This document shows positions 50,652-62,856 of a stretch of 64,000 nucleotides of DNA, piece by piece. Within the stretch, counting starts at the first letter, position 1. The number at the start of each line of letters is the position of its first letter. This DNA comes from Odontocerum albicorne. Lineage: Eukaryota > Arthropoda > Insecta > Trichoptera > Odontoceridae. Made by a program: the position numbers and the translations under genes. The notes under the pieces are model-generated. The model was not told the DNA's origin. It worked only from the letters and a program-made list of their open reading frames with translations, and did no database searches. The DNA is taken from positions 4,254,217-4,318,216 of the forward strand of contig OX463859.1 in the NCBI GenBank assembly GCA_949825065.1, read 5' to 3'.

Positions 50652-52458
50652 ATTAATAACCCTCAAATACCAAAAAACAAGTGTTTTGCGAGTTAAATAT
50701 TTTTTGAGCAGTTTCGTCTTTTGGGACTTAGAACCTTTCAAGTTTAATCATTTTTTTTTTGTCTTATTTCATATTATTTCTTACTTATTATTGATAAGCG
50801 ATATTAATAACCCTCAAATACCAAAAAACAAGTGTTTTGTGAGTTAAATATTTTTTGAGCAGTTTCGTCTTTTGGGACTAAGAACCTTTCAAGTTTAATC
50901 AAAAAAATTTTGTCTGATTTCATATTTTTTCTTACTTATTATTGATAAGCGATATTAATAACCCTCAAATACCAAAAAACAAGTGTTTTGTGAGTTAATT
51001 ATTTTTTGAGCAGTTTCGTCTTTTGGGACTAAGAACCTTTCAAGTTTAATCAATTTTTTTTTTCTGATTTCATATTTTTTCTTACTTATTATTGATAAGC
51101 GATATTAATAACCCTCAAATACAAAAAAACAAGTGTTTTGTGAGTTAAATATTTTTTGCGCATTTTCCTCTATTTAGACTAAGAACGATTCAAGTTTAGT
51201 CAATTTTTTTTGTCTGATTTTATATTATTACTTACTTATTATTGATAAGCGATATTAATAACCCTCAAATACCAAAAAACAAGCGTTTTGTGAGTTAAAT
51301 ATTTTTTGAGCAGTTACGTCTTTTGGGACTAAGAACCTTTCAAGTGTTATCAATTTTTTTTTTCTGATTTCATATTTTTTCTTACTTATTATTGATAAGC
51401 GATATAAATAACCCTCAAATACCAAAAAACAAGTGTTTTGTGAGTTAAATATTTTTTGAGCAGTTTTGTCTTTTAAGACTAAGAACCTTTCAAGTTTAAT
51501 CAAAAAATTTTTGTCTGATTTCATATTTTTTCTTACTTATTATTGATAAGCGATATTAATAACCCTCAAATACCAAAAAACAAGTGTTTTGCGAGTTAAA
51601 TATTTTTTGAGCAGTTTCGTCTTTTGGGACTTAGAACCTTTCAAGTTTAATCATTTTTTTTTTGTCTTATTTCATATTATTTCTTACTTATTATTGATAA
51701 GCGATATTAATAACCCTCAAATACCAAAAAACAAGTGTTTTGTGAGTTAAATATTTTTTGAGCAGTTTCGTCTTTTGGGACTTAGAACCTTTCAAGTTTA
51801 ATCAAAAAAATTTTGTCTGATTTCATATTTTTTCTTACTTATTATTGATAAGCGATATTAATAACCCTCAAATACCAAAAAACAAGTGTTTTGTGAGTTA
51901 ATTATTTTTTGAGCAGTTTCGTCTTTTGGGACTAAGAACCTTTAAAGTTTAATCAATTTTTTTTTTTCTGATTTCATATTTTTTCTTACTTATTATTGAT
52001 AAGCGATATTAATAACCCTCAAATACAAAAAAACAAGTGTTTTGTGAGTTAAATATTTTTTGCGCATTTTCCTCTATTTAGACTAAGAACGATTCAAGTT
52101 TAGTCAATTTTTTTTGTCTGATTTTATATTATTACTTACTTATTATTGATAAGCGATATTAATAACCCTCAAATACCAAAAAACAAGCGTTTTGTGAGTT
52201 AAATATTTTTTGAGCAGTTACGTCTTTTGGGACTAAGAACCTTTCAAGTGTTATCAATTTTTTTTTTCTGATTTCATATTTTTTCTTACTTATTATTGAT
52301 AAGCGATATAAATAACCCTCAAATACCAAAAAACAAGTGTTTTGTGAGTTAAATATTTTTTGAGCAGTTTTGTCTTTTAAGACTAAGAACCTTTCAAGTT
52401 TAATCAAAAAATTTTTGTCTGATTTCATATTTTTTCTTACTTATTATTGATAAGCGAT
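50652..52458. repeat. Duplicated 6-monomer block in unit G
   Basis: Counterpart of the D block at an offset of about 17,635: copies 50652-51554 and 51555-52458. It shares with D the AAAGTTTAATC state in the second AATTA monomer, so the duplication happened before D and G separated. Confidence 0.83.
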
Positions 52459-52911
52459 ATTAATAACCCTCAAATACCAAAAAACAAGTGTTTTGCGAGT
52501 TAAATATTTTTTGAGCAGTTTCGTCTTTTGGGACTTAGAACCTTTCAAGTTTAACCATTTTTTTTTTGTCTTATTTCATATTATTTCTTACTTATTATTG
52601 ATAAGCGATATTAATAACCCTCAAATACCAAAAAACAAGTGTTTTGTGAGTTAAATATTTTTTGAGCAGTTTCGTCTTTTGGGACTAAGAACCTTTCAAG
52701 TTTAATCAATTTTTTTTTGTCTGATTTCATATTTTTTCTAACTTATTATTGATAAGCGATATTAATAACCCTCAAATACCAAAAAACAAGTGTTTTGTGA
52801 GTTAATTATTTTTTGAGCAGTTTCGTCTTTTGGGACTAAGAACCTTTCAAGTTAAATCAATTTTTTTTTGTCTGATTTCACATTTTTTCTTATTTATTAT
52901 TGATAAGCGAT

Positions 52912-53965
52912 ATAAATAACCCTCAAATACCAAAAAACAAGTGTTTTGTGAGTTAAATATTTTTTGAGCAGTTTCGTCCTTTGGGACTAAGAACCTTTCA
53001 AGTTAAATCATTTTTTTTTGTCTGATTTCATATTTTTTCTTACTTATTATTGATAAGCGATATTAATAACCCTCAAATACAAAAAAACAAGTGTTTTGTG
53101 AGTTAAATATTTTTTGCGCATTTTCCTCTATTGAGACTAAGAACGATTCAAGTTAAGTCAATTTTTTTTGTCTGATTTAATATTATTACTTACTTATTAT
53201 TGATAAGCGATATTAATACCCCTCAAATACCAAAAAACAAGCGTTTTGTGAGTTAAATATTTTTTGAGCAGTTTCGTCTTTTGGGACTAAGAACCTTTCA
53301 AGTGTTATCAATTTTTTTTTTCTGATTTCATATTTTTTCTTACTTATTATTGATAAGCGATATAAATAACCCTCAAATACCAAAAAACAAGTGTTTTGTG
53401 AGTTAAATATTTTTTGAGCAGTTTTGTCTTTTAAGACTAAGAACCTTTACAGTTTAATCAAAAAAATTTTGTCTGATTTCATATTTTTTCTTACTTATTA
53501 TTGATAAGCGATATTAATAACCCTCAAATACCAAAAAAAAAGTGTTTTGCGAGTTAAATATTTTTTGAGCAGTTTCGTCTTTTGGGACTAAGAACCTTTC
53601 AAGTTTTATCAATTTTTTTTTGTCTTATTTCATATTATTTCTTACTTATTATTGATAAGCGATATTAATAACCCTCAAATACCAAAAAACAAGTGTTTTG
53701 TGAGTTAAATATTTTTTGAGCAGTTTCGTCTTTTGGGACTAAGAACCTTTCAAGTTTAATAAATTTTTTTTTGTCTGATTTCATATTTTTTCTTACTTAT
53801 TATTGATAAGCGATATTAATAACCCTCAAATACCAAAAAACAAGTGTTTTGTGAGTTAAATATTTTTTGCGCATATTCCTCTATTGAGACTAAGAACCTT
53901 TCAAGTTTAGACAATTTTTTTTTGTCTGATTTCATATTATTACTTACTTATTATTGATAAGCGAT
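52912..53965. repeat. Seven-monomer segment in G where D has one
   Basis: D has a single monomer here (35277-35426), the GCGCATTTTCC type with ACTAAAAACG. G has seven, beginning ATAAATA/GTCCTTTGGG and ending with GCGCATATTCC/GTTTAGACAA. Their order echoes the alternating block and the first section of other units, but several states are private, such as AAAAAAAAAGTG near 53,535. This accounts for the change in D-to-G offset from 17,635 to 18,539. Confidence 0.78.
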
Positions 53966-54660
53966 ATTAATAACCCTCAAATACCAAAAAACAAGTGTTT
54001 TGTGAGTTAAATATTTTTTGAGCAGTTTTGTCTTTTAAGACTAAGAACCTTTCAAGTTTAATCAAAAAAAATTTGTCTGATTTCATATTTTTTCTTACTT
54101 ATTATTGATAAGCGATATTAATATCCATCAAATACCAAAAAACAAGTGTTTTGTGAGTTAATTATTTTTTGAGCAGTTTCGTCTTTTGGGACTAAGAACC
54201 TTTCAAGTTTAATCAATTTTTTTTTCTGATTTCATATTTTTTCTTACTTATTATTGATAAGCGATATTAATAACCCTCAAATACAAAAAAACAAGCGTTT
54301 TGTGAGTTAAATATTTTTTGAGCAGTTACGTCTTTTGGGACTAAGAACCTTTCAAGTGTTATCAATTTTTTTTTTCTGATTTCATATTTTTTCTTACTTA
54401 TTATTGATAAGCGATATAAATAACCCTCAAATACCAAAAAACAAGTGTTTTGTGAGTTAAATATTTTTTGAGCAGTTTTGTCTTTTAGGACTAAGAACCT
54501 TTCAAGTTTAATCAAAAAAAATTTGTCTGATTTCATATTTTTTCTTACTTATTATTGATAAGCGATATTAATTACCCTCAAATACCAAAAAAGAAGTGTT
54601 TTGTGAGTTAAATATTTTTTGAGCAGTTTCGTCTTTTGGGAATAAGAACCTTTCAAGTTT

Positions 54661-56130
54661 AATAATTTTTTTTTGTCTGATTTCATATTTTTTTTACTTA
54701 TTATTGATAAGCGATATTAATAACCCTCAAATACCAAAAAATAAGTGTTTTGTGAGTTAAATATTTTTGCGCATTTTCCTCTATTGAGACTAAGAACCTT
54801 TCAAGTTTAGTCAATTTTTTTTTGTCTTATTTCATATTATTTCTTACTTATTATTGATAAGCGATATTAATAACCCTCAAATACCAAAAAACAAGTGTTT
54901 TGTGAGTTAAATATTTTTGAGCAGTTTCGTCTTTTGGGACTTAGAACCTTTCAGTTTAATAAAATTTTTTTTGTCTGATTTCATATTTTTTCTTACTTAT
55001 TATTGATAAGCGATATATATAACCCTCAAATACCAAAAAACAAGTGTTTTGTGAGTTAAATGTATTTTTGCGCATTTTCCTCTATTGAGACTAAGAACCT
55101 TTCAAGTTTAGTCAATTTTTTTTGTATGATTTCATATTATTACTTACTTATTATTGATAAGCGATATTTATCACCCTCAAATACCAAAAAACAAGTGTTT
55201 TGTGAATCAAATAATTTTTTGAGCAGTTTCGTCTTTTGGGACTAAGAACCTTTCAAGTTAAATCAATTTTTTTTTGTCTCATTTCACATTTTTTCTTATT
55301 TATTATTGATAAGCGATATAAATAACCCTCAAATACCAAAAAACAAGTGTTTTGTGAGTTAAATATTTTTTGAGCAGTTTTGTCTTTTAAGACTAAGAAC
55401 CTTTACAGTTTAATCAAAAAAAATTTGTCTGATTTCATATTTTTTCTTACTTATTATTGATAAGCGATATTAATAACCCTCAAATACCAAAAAAGAAGTG
55501 TTTTGCGAGTTAAATATTTTTTGAGCAGTTTCGTCTTTTGAGACTAAGAACCTTTCAAGTTAAATCAATTTTTTTTGTCTTATTTCATATTATTTCTTAC
55601 TTATTATAAGCGATATTAATAACCCTCAAATACCAAAAAACAAGTGTTTTTGTGAGTTAAATATTTTTTGAGCAGTTTCGTCTTTTGGGACTAAGAACCT
55701 TTCAAGTTAAATCAATTTTTTTTTTGTCTGATTTTCATATTTTTTTCTTACTTATTATTGATAAGCGATATAAATAACCCTCAAATACCAAAAAACAAGT
55801 GTTTTGTGAGTTAATTATTTTTTGAGCAGTTTCGTCTTTTGGGACTAAGAACCTTTCAAGTTTAATCAAATTTTTTTTGTCTGATTTCACATTTTTTCTT
55901 ATTTATTATTGATAAGCGATATTAATAACCCTCAAATACCAAAAAACAAGTGTTTTGTGAGTTAAATATTTTTTGCGCATTTTCCTCTATTGAGACTAAA
56001 AACGATTCAAGTTAAGTCAATTTTTTTTGTCTGATTTAATATTATTACTTACTTATTATTGATAAGCGATATTAATAACCCTCAAATGCCAAAAAACAAG
56101 TGTTTTGTGAGTTAAATATTTTTTTGAGCA
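54661..56130. repeat. Indel-rich stretch in the G tail (probable sequence error)
   Basis: Compared with its close copy at 36.12-37.2 kb (and 1-500), this stretch has many one-base homopolymer changes: T10 to T9 near 54,666, T6 to T5 near 54,763 and 54,914, TTCAAG to TTCAG near 54,953, an extra T near 55,063, loss of four bases giving TTATAAGCG near 55,605, GTTTTTG near 55,650, GATTTTCATA with an extra T near 55,733 and another near 55,742, and T7 near 56,122. Elsewhere paired copies differ mainly by substitutions. The clustering suggests low-depth or unpolished consensus; true local decay is possible. Confidence 0.65.
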
Positions 56131-58937
56131 GCTTTGTCTTTAAAGACTAAGAACCTTTCAAGTTTAATCAAAAAAATTTTGTCTGATTTCATATTTTTTC
56201 TTACTTATTATTGATAAGCGATATTAATAACCCTCAAATACCAAAAAACAAGTGTTTTGTGAGTTAATTATTTTTTGAGCAGTTTCGTCTTTTGGGACTA
56301 AGAACCTTTCAAGTTTAATCAATTTTTTTTTTCTGATTTCATATTTTTTCTTACTTATTATTAATAAGCGATATTAATAACCCTCAAATACAAAAAAACA
56401 ACTGTTTTGTGAGTTAAATATTTTTTGCGCATTTTCCTCTATTTAGACTAAGAACGATTCAAGTTTAGTCAATTTTTTTTGTCTGATTTTATATTATTAC
56501 TTACTTATTATTGATAAGCGATATTAATAACCCTCAAATACCAAAAAACAAGCGTTTTGTGAGTTAAATATTTTTTGAGCAGTTACGTCTTTTGGGACTA
56601 AGAACCTTTCAAGTGTTATCAATTTTTTTTTCTGATTTCATATTTTTTCTTACTTATTATTGATAAGCGATATTAATAACCCTCAAATACCAAAAAACAA
56701 GTGTTTTGTGAGTTAAATATTTTTTGAGCAGTTTTGTCTTTTAAGACTAAGAACCTTTCAAGTTTAATCAAAAAATTTTTGTCTGATTTCATATTTTTTC
56801 TTACTTATTATTGATAAGCGATATTAATAACCCTCAAATACCAAAAAACAAGTGTTTTGCGAGTTAAATATTTTTTGAGCAGTTTCGTCTTTTGGGACTT
56901 AGAACCTTTCAAGTTTAATCAATTTTTTTTTGTCTTATTTCATATTATTTCTTACTTATTATTGATAAGCGATATTAATAACCCTCAAATACCAAAAAAC
57001 AAGTGTTTTGTGAGTTAATATTTTTTGAGCAGTTTCGTCTTTTGGGACTAAGAACCTTTCAAGTTTAATCAATTTTTTTTTGTCTGATTTCATATTTTTT
57101 CTTACTTATTATTGATAAGCGATATTAATAACCCTCAAATACCAAAAAACAAGTGTTTTGCGAGTTAAATATTTTTTGAGCAGTTTCGTCTTTTGGGACT
57201 TAGAACCTTTCAAGTTTAATCAATTTTTTTTTGTCTTATTTCATATTATTTCTTACTTATTATTGATAAGCGATATTAATAACCCTCAAATACCAAAAAA
57301 CAAGTGTTTTGTGAGTTAAATATTTTTTGAGCAGTTTCGTCTTTTGGGACTAAGAACCTTTCAAGTTTAATCAATTTTTTTTTTCTGATTTCATATTTTT
57401 TCTTACTTATTATTGATAAGCGATATTAATTACCCTCAAATACAAAAAAACAAGTGTTTTGTGAGTTAAATATTTTTTGCGCATTTTTCTCTATTTAGAC
57501 TAAGAACGATTCAAGTTTAGTCAATTTTTTTTTGTCTGATTTTATATTATTACTTACTTATTATTGATAAGCGATATAAATAACCCTCAAATACCAAAAA
57601 ACAAGCGTTTTGTGAGTTAAATATTTTTTGAGCAGTTTTGTCTTTTAAGACTTAGAACCTTTACAGTTTAATCAAAAAAATTTTGTCCGATTTCATATTT
57701 TTTCTTACTTATTATTGATAAGCGATATTAATAACCCTCAAATACCAAAAAAGAAGTGTTTTGCGAGTAAAATATTTTTTGAGCAGTTTCGTCTTTTGAG
57801 ACTAAGAACCTTTCAAGTTTAATCAATTTTTTTTTGTCTTATTTCATATTATTTCTTACTTATTATTGATAAGCAATATTAATAACCCTCAAATACCAAA
57901 AAACAAGTGTTTTGTGAGTTAAATATTTTTTGAGCAGTTTCGTCTTTTGGGACTAAGAACCTTTCAAGTTTAATCAATTTTTTTTTTGTCCTATTTCATA
58001 TTATTTCTTACTTATTATTGATAAGCGATATTAATAACCCTCAAATACCAAAAAACAAGTGTTTTGTGAGTTAAATATTTTTTGAGCAGTTTCGTCTTTT
58101 GGGACTAAGAACCTTTCAAGTTTAATAAATTTTTTTTTGTCTGATTTCATATTTTTTCTTACTTATTATTGATAAGCGATATAAATAACCCTCAAATACC
58201 AAAAAACAAGTGTTTTGTGAGTTAAATATTTTTTGCGCATTTTCCTCTATTGAGACTAAGAACCTTTCAAGTTTAGTCAATTTTTTTTTGACTGATTTCA
58301 TATTATTACTTACTTATTATTGATAAGCGATATTAATCACCCTCAAATACCAAAAAACAAGTGTTTTGTGAATTAAATAATTTTTTGAGCAGTTTCGTCT
58401 TTTGGGACTAAGAACCTTTCAAGTTAAATCAATTTTTTTTTGTCTGATTTCACATTTTTTCTTATTTATTATTGATAAGCGATATAAATAACCCTCAAAT
58501 ACCAAAAAACAAGTGTTTTGTGAGTTAAATATTTTTTGAGCAGTTTTGTCTTTTAAGACTAAGAACCTTTACAGTTTAATCAAAAAAATTTTGTCCGATT
58601 TCATATTTTTTCTTACTTATTATTGATAAGCGATATTAATAACCCTCAAATACCAAAAAAGAAGTGTTTTGCGAGTAAAATTTTTTTTTGAGCAGTTTCG
58701 TCTTTTGAGACTAAGAACCTTTCAAGTTTAATCAATTTTTTTTTGTCTTATTTCATATTATTTCTTACTTATTATTGATAAGCGATATTAATAACCCTCA
58801 AATACCAAAAAACAAGTGTTTTGTGAGTTAATTATTTTTTGAGCAGTTTCGTCTTTTGGGACTAAGAACCTTTCAAGTTTAATCAATTTTTTTTTGTCTG
58901 ATTTCACATTTTTTCTTACTTATTATTGATAAGCGAT

Positions 58938-60291
58938 ATAAATAACCCTCAAATACAAAAAAACAAGTGTTTTGTGAGTTAAATATTTTTTGCGCATTTT
59001 CCTCTATTGAGACTAAGAACGATTCAAGTTAAGTCAATTTTTTTTTGTCTGATTTAATATTATTACTTACTTATTATTGATAAGCGATATTAATACCCCT
59101 CAAATACCAAAAAACAAGCGTTTTGTGAGTTAAATATTTTTTGAGCAGTTTCGTCTTTTGGGACTAAGAACCTTTCAAGTGTAATCAATTTTTTTTTGTC
59201 TGATTTCATATTTTTTCTTACTTATTATTGATAAGCGATATTAATTACCCTCAAATACAAAAAAACAAGTGTTTTGTGAGTTAAATATTTCTTGCGCATT
59301 TTCCTCTATTGAGACTAAGAACGATTCATGTGTAGTCAATTTTTTTTGTCTGATTTAATATTATTACTTACTTATTATTGATAAGCGATATTAATACCCC
59401 TCAAATACCAAAAAACAAGCGTTTTGTGAGTTAAATATTTTTTGAGCAGTTTCGTCTTTTGGGACTAAGAACCTTTCAAGTTTAATCAATTTTTTTTGTC
59501 TGATTTCATATTTTTTCTTACTTATTATTGATAAGCGATATAAATAACCCTCAAATACCAAAAAACAAGTGTTTTGTGAGTGAAATATTTTTTGAGCAGT
59601 TTCGTCCTTTGGGACTAAGAACCTTTCAAGTTTAATCAATTTTTTTTGTCTGATTTCATATTTTTTCTTACTTATTATTGATAAGCGATATTAATAACCC
59701 TCAAATACAAAAAAACAAGTGTTTTGTGAGTTAAATATTTTTTGCGCATTTTCCTCTATTGAGACTAAGAACGATTCAAGTTAAGTAAATTTTTTTTGTC
59801 TGATTTAATATTATTACTTACTTATTATTGATAAGCGATATTAATACCCCTCAAATACCAAAAAACAAGCGTTTTGTGAGTTAAATATTTTTTGAGCAGT
59901 TTCGTCTTTTGGGACTAAGAACCTTTCAAGTGTAATCAATTTTTTTTTGTCTGATTTCATATTTTTTCTTACTTATTATTGATAAGCGATATTAATTACC
60001 CTCAAATACAAAAAAAACAAGTGTTTTGTGAGTTAAATATTTTTTGCGCATTTTCCTCTATTGAGACTAAGAACGATTCAAGTTAAGTCAATTTTTTTGT
60101 CTGATTTAATATTATTACTTACTTATTATTGATAAGCGATATTAATACCCCTCAAATACCAAAAAACAAGCGTTTTGTGAGTTAAATATTTTTTGAGCAG
60201 TTTCGTCTTATGGGACTAAGAACCTTTCAAGTGTAATCAATTTTTTTTTGTCTGATTTCATATTTTCCCTTACTTATTATTGATAAGCGAT
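58938..60291. repeat. Alternating two-subtype block, unit H
   Basis: Same order as E, followed by the same ATAAATA / GAGAAG monomer. One extra A lies near 60,010 in a different monomer from the extra A in E, as expected for homopolymer slippage or read error. Confidence 0.82.
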
Positions 60292-60744
60292 ATAAATAAC
60301 CCTCAAATACCAAAAAACAAGTGTTTTGTGAGTTAAATATTTTTTGAGAAGTTTCGTCTTTTGGGACTAAGAACCTTTCAAGTTTAATAATTTTTTTTTT
60401 GTCTGATTTCATATTTTTTCTTACTTATTATTGATAAGCGATATTAATCACCCTCAAATACCAAAAAACAAGTGTTTTGCGACTTAAATATTTTTTGAGC
60501 AGTTTCGTCTTTTGGGACTTAGAATCTTTCAAGTTTTATCAATTTTTTTTTGTCTTATTTCATATTATTTCTAACTTATTATTGATAAGCGATATTAATA
60601 ACCCTCAAATACCAAAAAACAAGTGTTTTGTGAGTTAAATATTTTTTGAGCAGTTTCGTCTTTTGGGACTAAGAACCTTTCAAGTTTAATAATTTTTTTT
60701 TTGTCTGATTTCATATTTTTTCTTACTTATTATTGATAAGCGAT

Positions 60745-62856
60745 ATTAATCACCCTCAAATACCAAAAAACAAGTGTTTTGTGAATTAAATAATTTTTTT
60801 GAGCAGTTTCGTCTTTTGGGACTAAGAACCTTTAAAGTTTAATCAATTTTTTTTTGTCTGATTTCACATTTTTTCTTATTTATTATTGATAAGCGATATA
60901 AATAACCCTCAAATACCAAAAAACAAGTGTTTTGTGAGTTAAATATTTTTTGAGCAGTTTCGTCTTTTGGGACTAAGAACCTTTCAAGTTTAATCAAATT
61001 TTTTTTGTCTGATTTCACATTTTTTCTTATTTATTATTGATAAGCGATATAAATAACCCTCAAATACCAAAAAACAAGTGTTTTGTGAGTTAAATATTTT
61101 TTGAGCAGTTACGTATTTTGGGACTAAGAACCTTTACAGTTTAATCAAAAAATTTTTGTCTAATTTCATATTTTTTCTTACTTATTATTGATAAGCGATA
61201 TTAATAACCCTCAAATACCAAAAAACAAGTGTTTTGTGAGTTAAATATTTTTTGAGCAGTTTCGTCTTTTGGGACTAAGAACCTTTCAAGTTTAATCAAT
61301 TTTTTTTTGTCTGATTTCATATTTTTTCTTACTTATTATTGATAAGCGATATTAATAACCCTCAAAAACCAAAAAACAAGTGTTTTGTGAGTTAATTATT
61401 TTTTGAGCAGTTTCGTCTTTTGGGACTAAGAACCTTTCAAGTTTAATCAATTTTTTTTTTCTGATTTCATATTTTTTCTAACTTATTATTGATAAGCGAT
61501 ATTAATTACCCTCAAATACAAAAAAACAAGTGTTTTGTGAGTTAAATATTTTTTGCGCATTTTCCTCTATTTAGACTAAGAACGATTCAAGTTTAGTCAA
61601 TTTTTTTTGTCTGATTTTATATTATTACTTACTTATTATTGATAAGCGATATTAATAACCCTCAAATACCAAAAAACAAGCGTTTTGTGAGTTAAATATT
61701 TTTTGAGCAGTTTCGTCTTTTGGGACTAAGAACCTTTCAAGTGTTATCAATTTTTTTTTTCTGATTTCATATTTTTTCTTACTTATTATTGATAAGCGAT
61801 ATAAATAACCCTCAAATACCAAAAAACAAGTGTTTTGTGAGTTAAATATTTTTTGAGCAGTTTTGTCTTTTAAGACTAAGAACCTTTCAAGTTTAATCAA
61901 AAAATTTTTGTCTGATTTCATATTTTTTCTTACTTATTATTGATAAGCGATATTAATAACCCTCAAATACCAAAAAACAAGTGTTTTGCGAGTTAAATAT
62001 TTTTTGAGCAGTTTCGTCTTTTGGGACTAAGAACCTTTCAAGTTCAATCAATTTTTTTTTGTCCTATTTCATATTATTTCTTACTTATTATTGATAAGCG
62101 ATATTAATAACCCTCAAATACCAAAAAACAAGTGTTTTGTGAGTTAAATATTTTTTGCGCATTTTCCTCCATTGAGACTAAGAACCTTTCAAGTTTAGTC
62201 AAATTTTTTTTGTCTGATTTCATATTATTACTTACTTATTATTGATAAGCGATATTAATCACCCTCAAATACCAAAAAACAAGTGTTTTGTGAATTAAAT
62301 AATTTTTTGAGCAGTTTCGTCTTTTGGGACTAAGAACCTTTCAAGTTAAATCAATTTTTTTTGTCTGATTTCACATTTTTTCTTATTTATTTTTGATAAG
62401 CGATATACATAATTCTCAAATACCAAAAAACAAGTGTTTTGTGAGTTAAATATTTTTTGAGCAGTTTTGTCTTTTAAGACTAAGAACCTTTACAGTTTAA
62501 TCAAAAAAAATTTGTCTGATTTCATATTTTTTCTTACTTATTATTGATAAGCGATATTAATAACCCTCAAATACCAAAAAAGAAGTGTTTTGCGAGTTAA
62601 ATATTTTTTGAGCAGTTTCGTCTTTTGAGACTAAGAACCTTTCAAGTTAAATCAATTTTTTTTGTCTTATTTCATATTATTTCTTACTTATTATTGATAA
62701 GCGATATTAATAACCCTCAAATACCAAAAATTAAGTGTTTTGTGAGTTAAATATTTTTTGAGCAGTTTCGTCTTTTGGGACTTAGAACCTTTCAAGTTTA
62801 ATAAATTTTTTTTTGTCTGATTTCATATTTTTTCTTACTTATTATTGATAAGCGAT
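60745..62856. repeat. 14-monomer sub-repeat, unit H copy 1 (complete)
   Basis: Follows E copy 1 at an offset of 18,838-18,839 and shares the TTATTTTTGATAAG ending near 62,390. Unlike E copy 1 its fifth monomer has CTCAAAAACC, so small conversions have occurred since the two split. Confidence 0.83.

Larger units (their letters stand above)
48389..56372. repeat. Rearranged higher-order unit G (about 53 monomers, 7984 bp)
   Basis: Begins with the marker and the next two monomers, then passes quickly into D-type sequence: 49,141 onward matches D at an offset of about 18,540, and 49.9-52.9 kb matches D at 17,635. It has one 4-monomer repeat step (49898-50500), the duplicated 6-monomer block (50652-52458), a private 7-monomer segment (52912-53965) where D has one monomer, and the D-type tail. 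The tail keeps two monomers missing from D, so it matches positions 1-753 better. Confidence 0.82.

Noticed and set aside
55060..55245. Plus-strand open frame of 61 codons
   Set aside because: It is satellite sequence read on the other strand. It is open only because of the indels clustered in this stretch, and near-identical monomers elsewhere do not keep it open.
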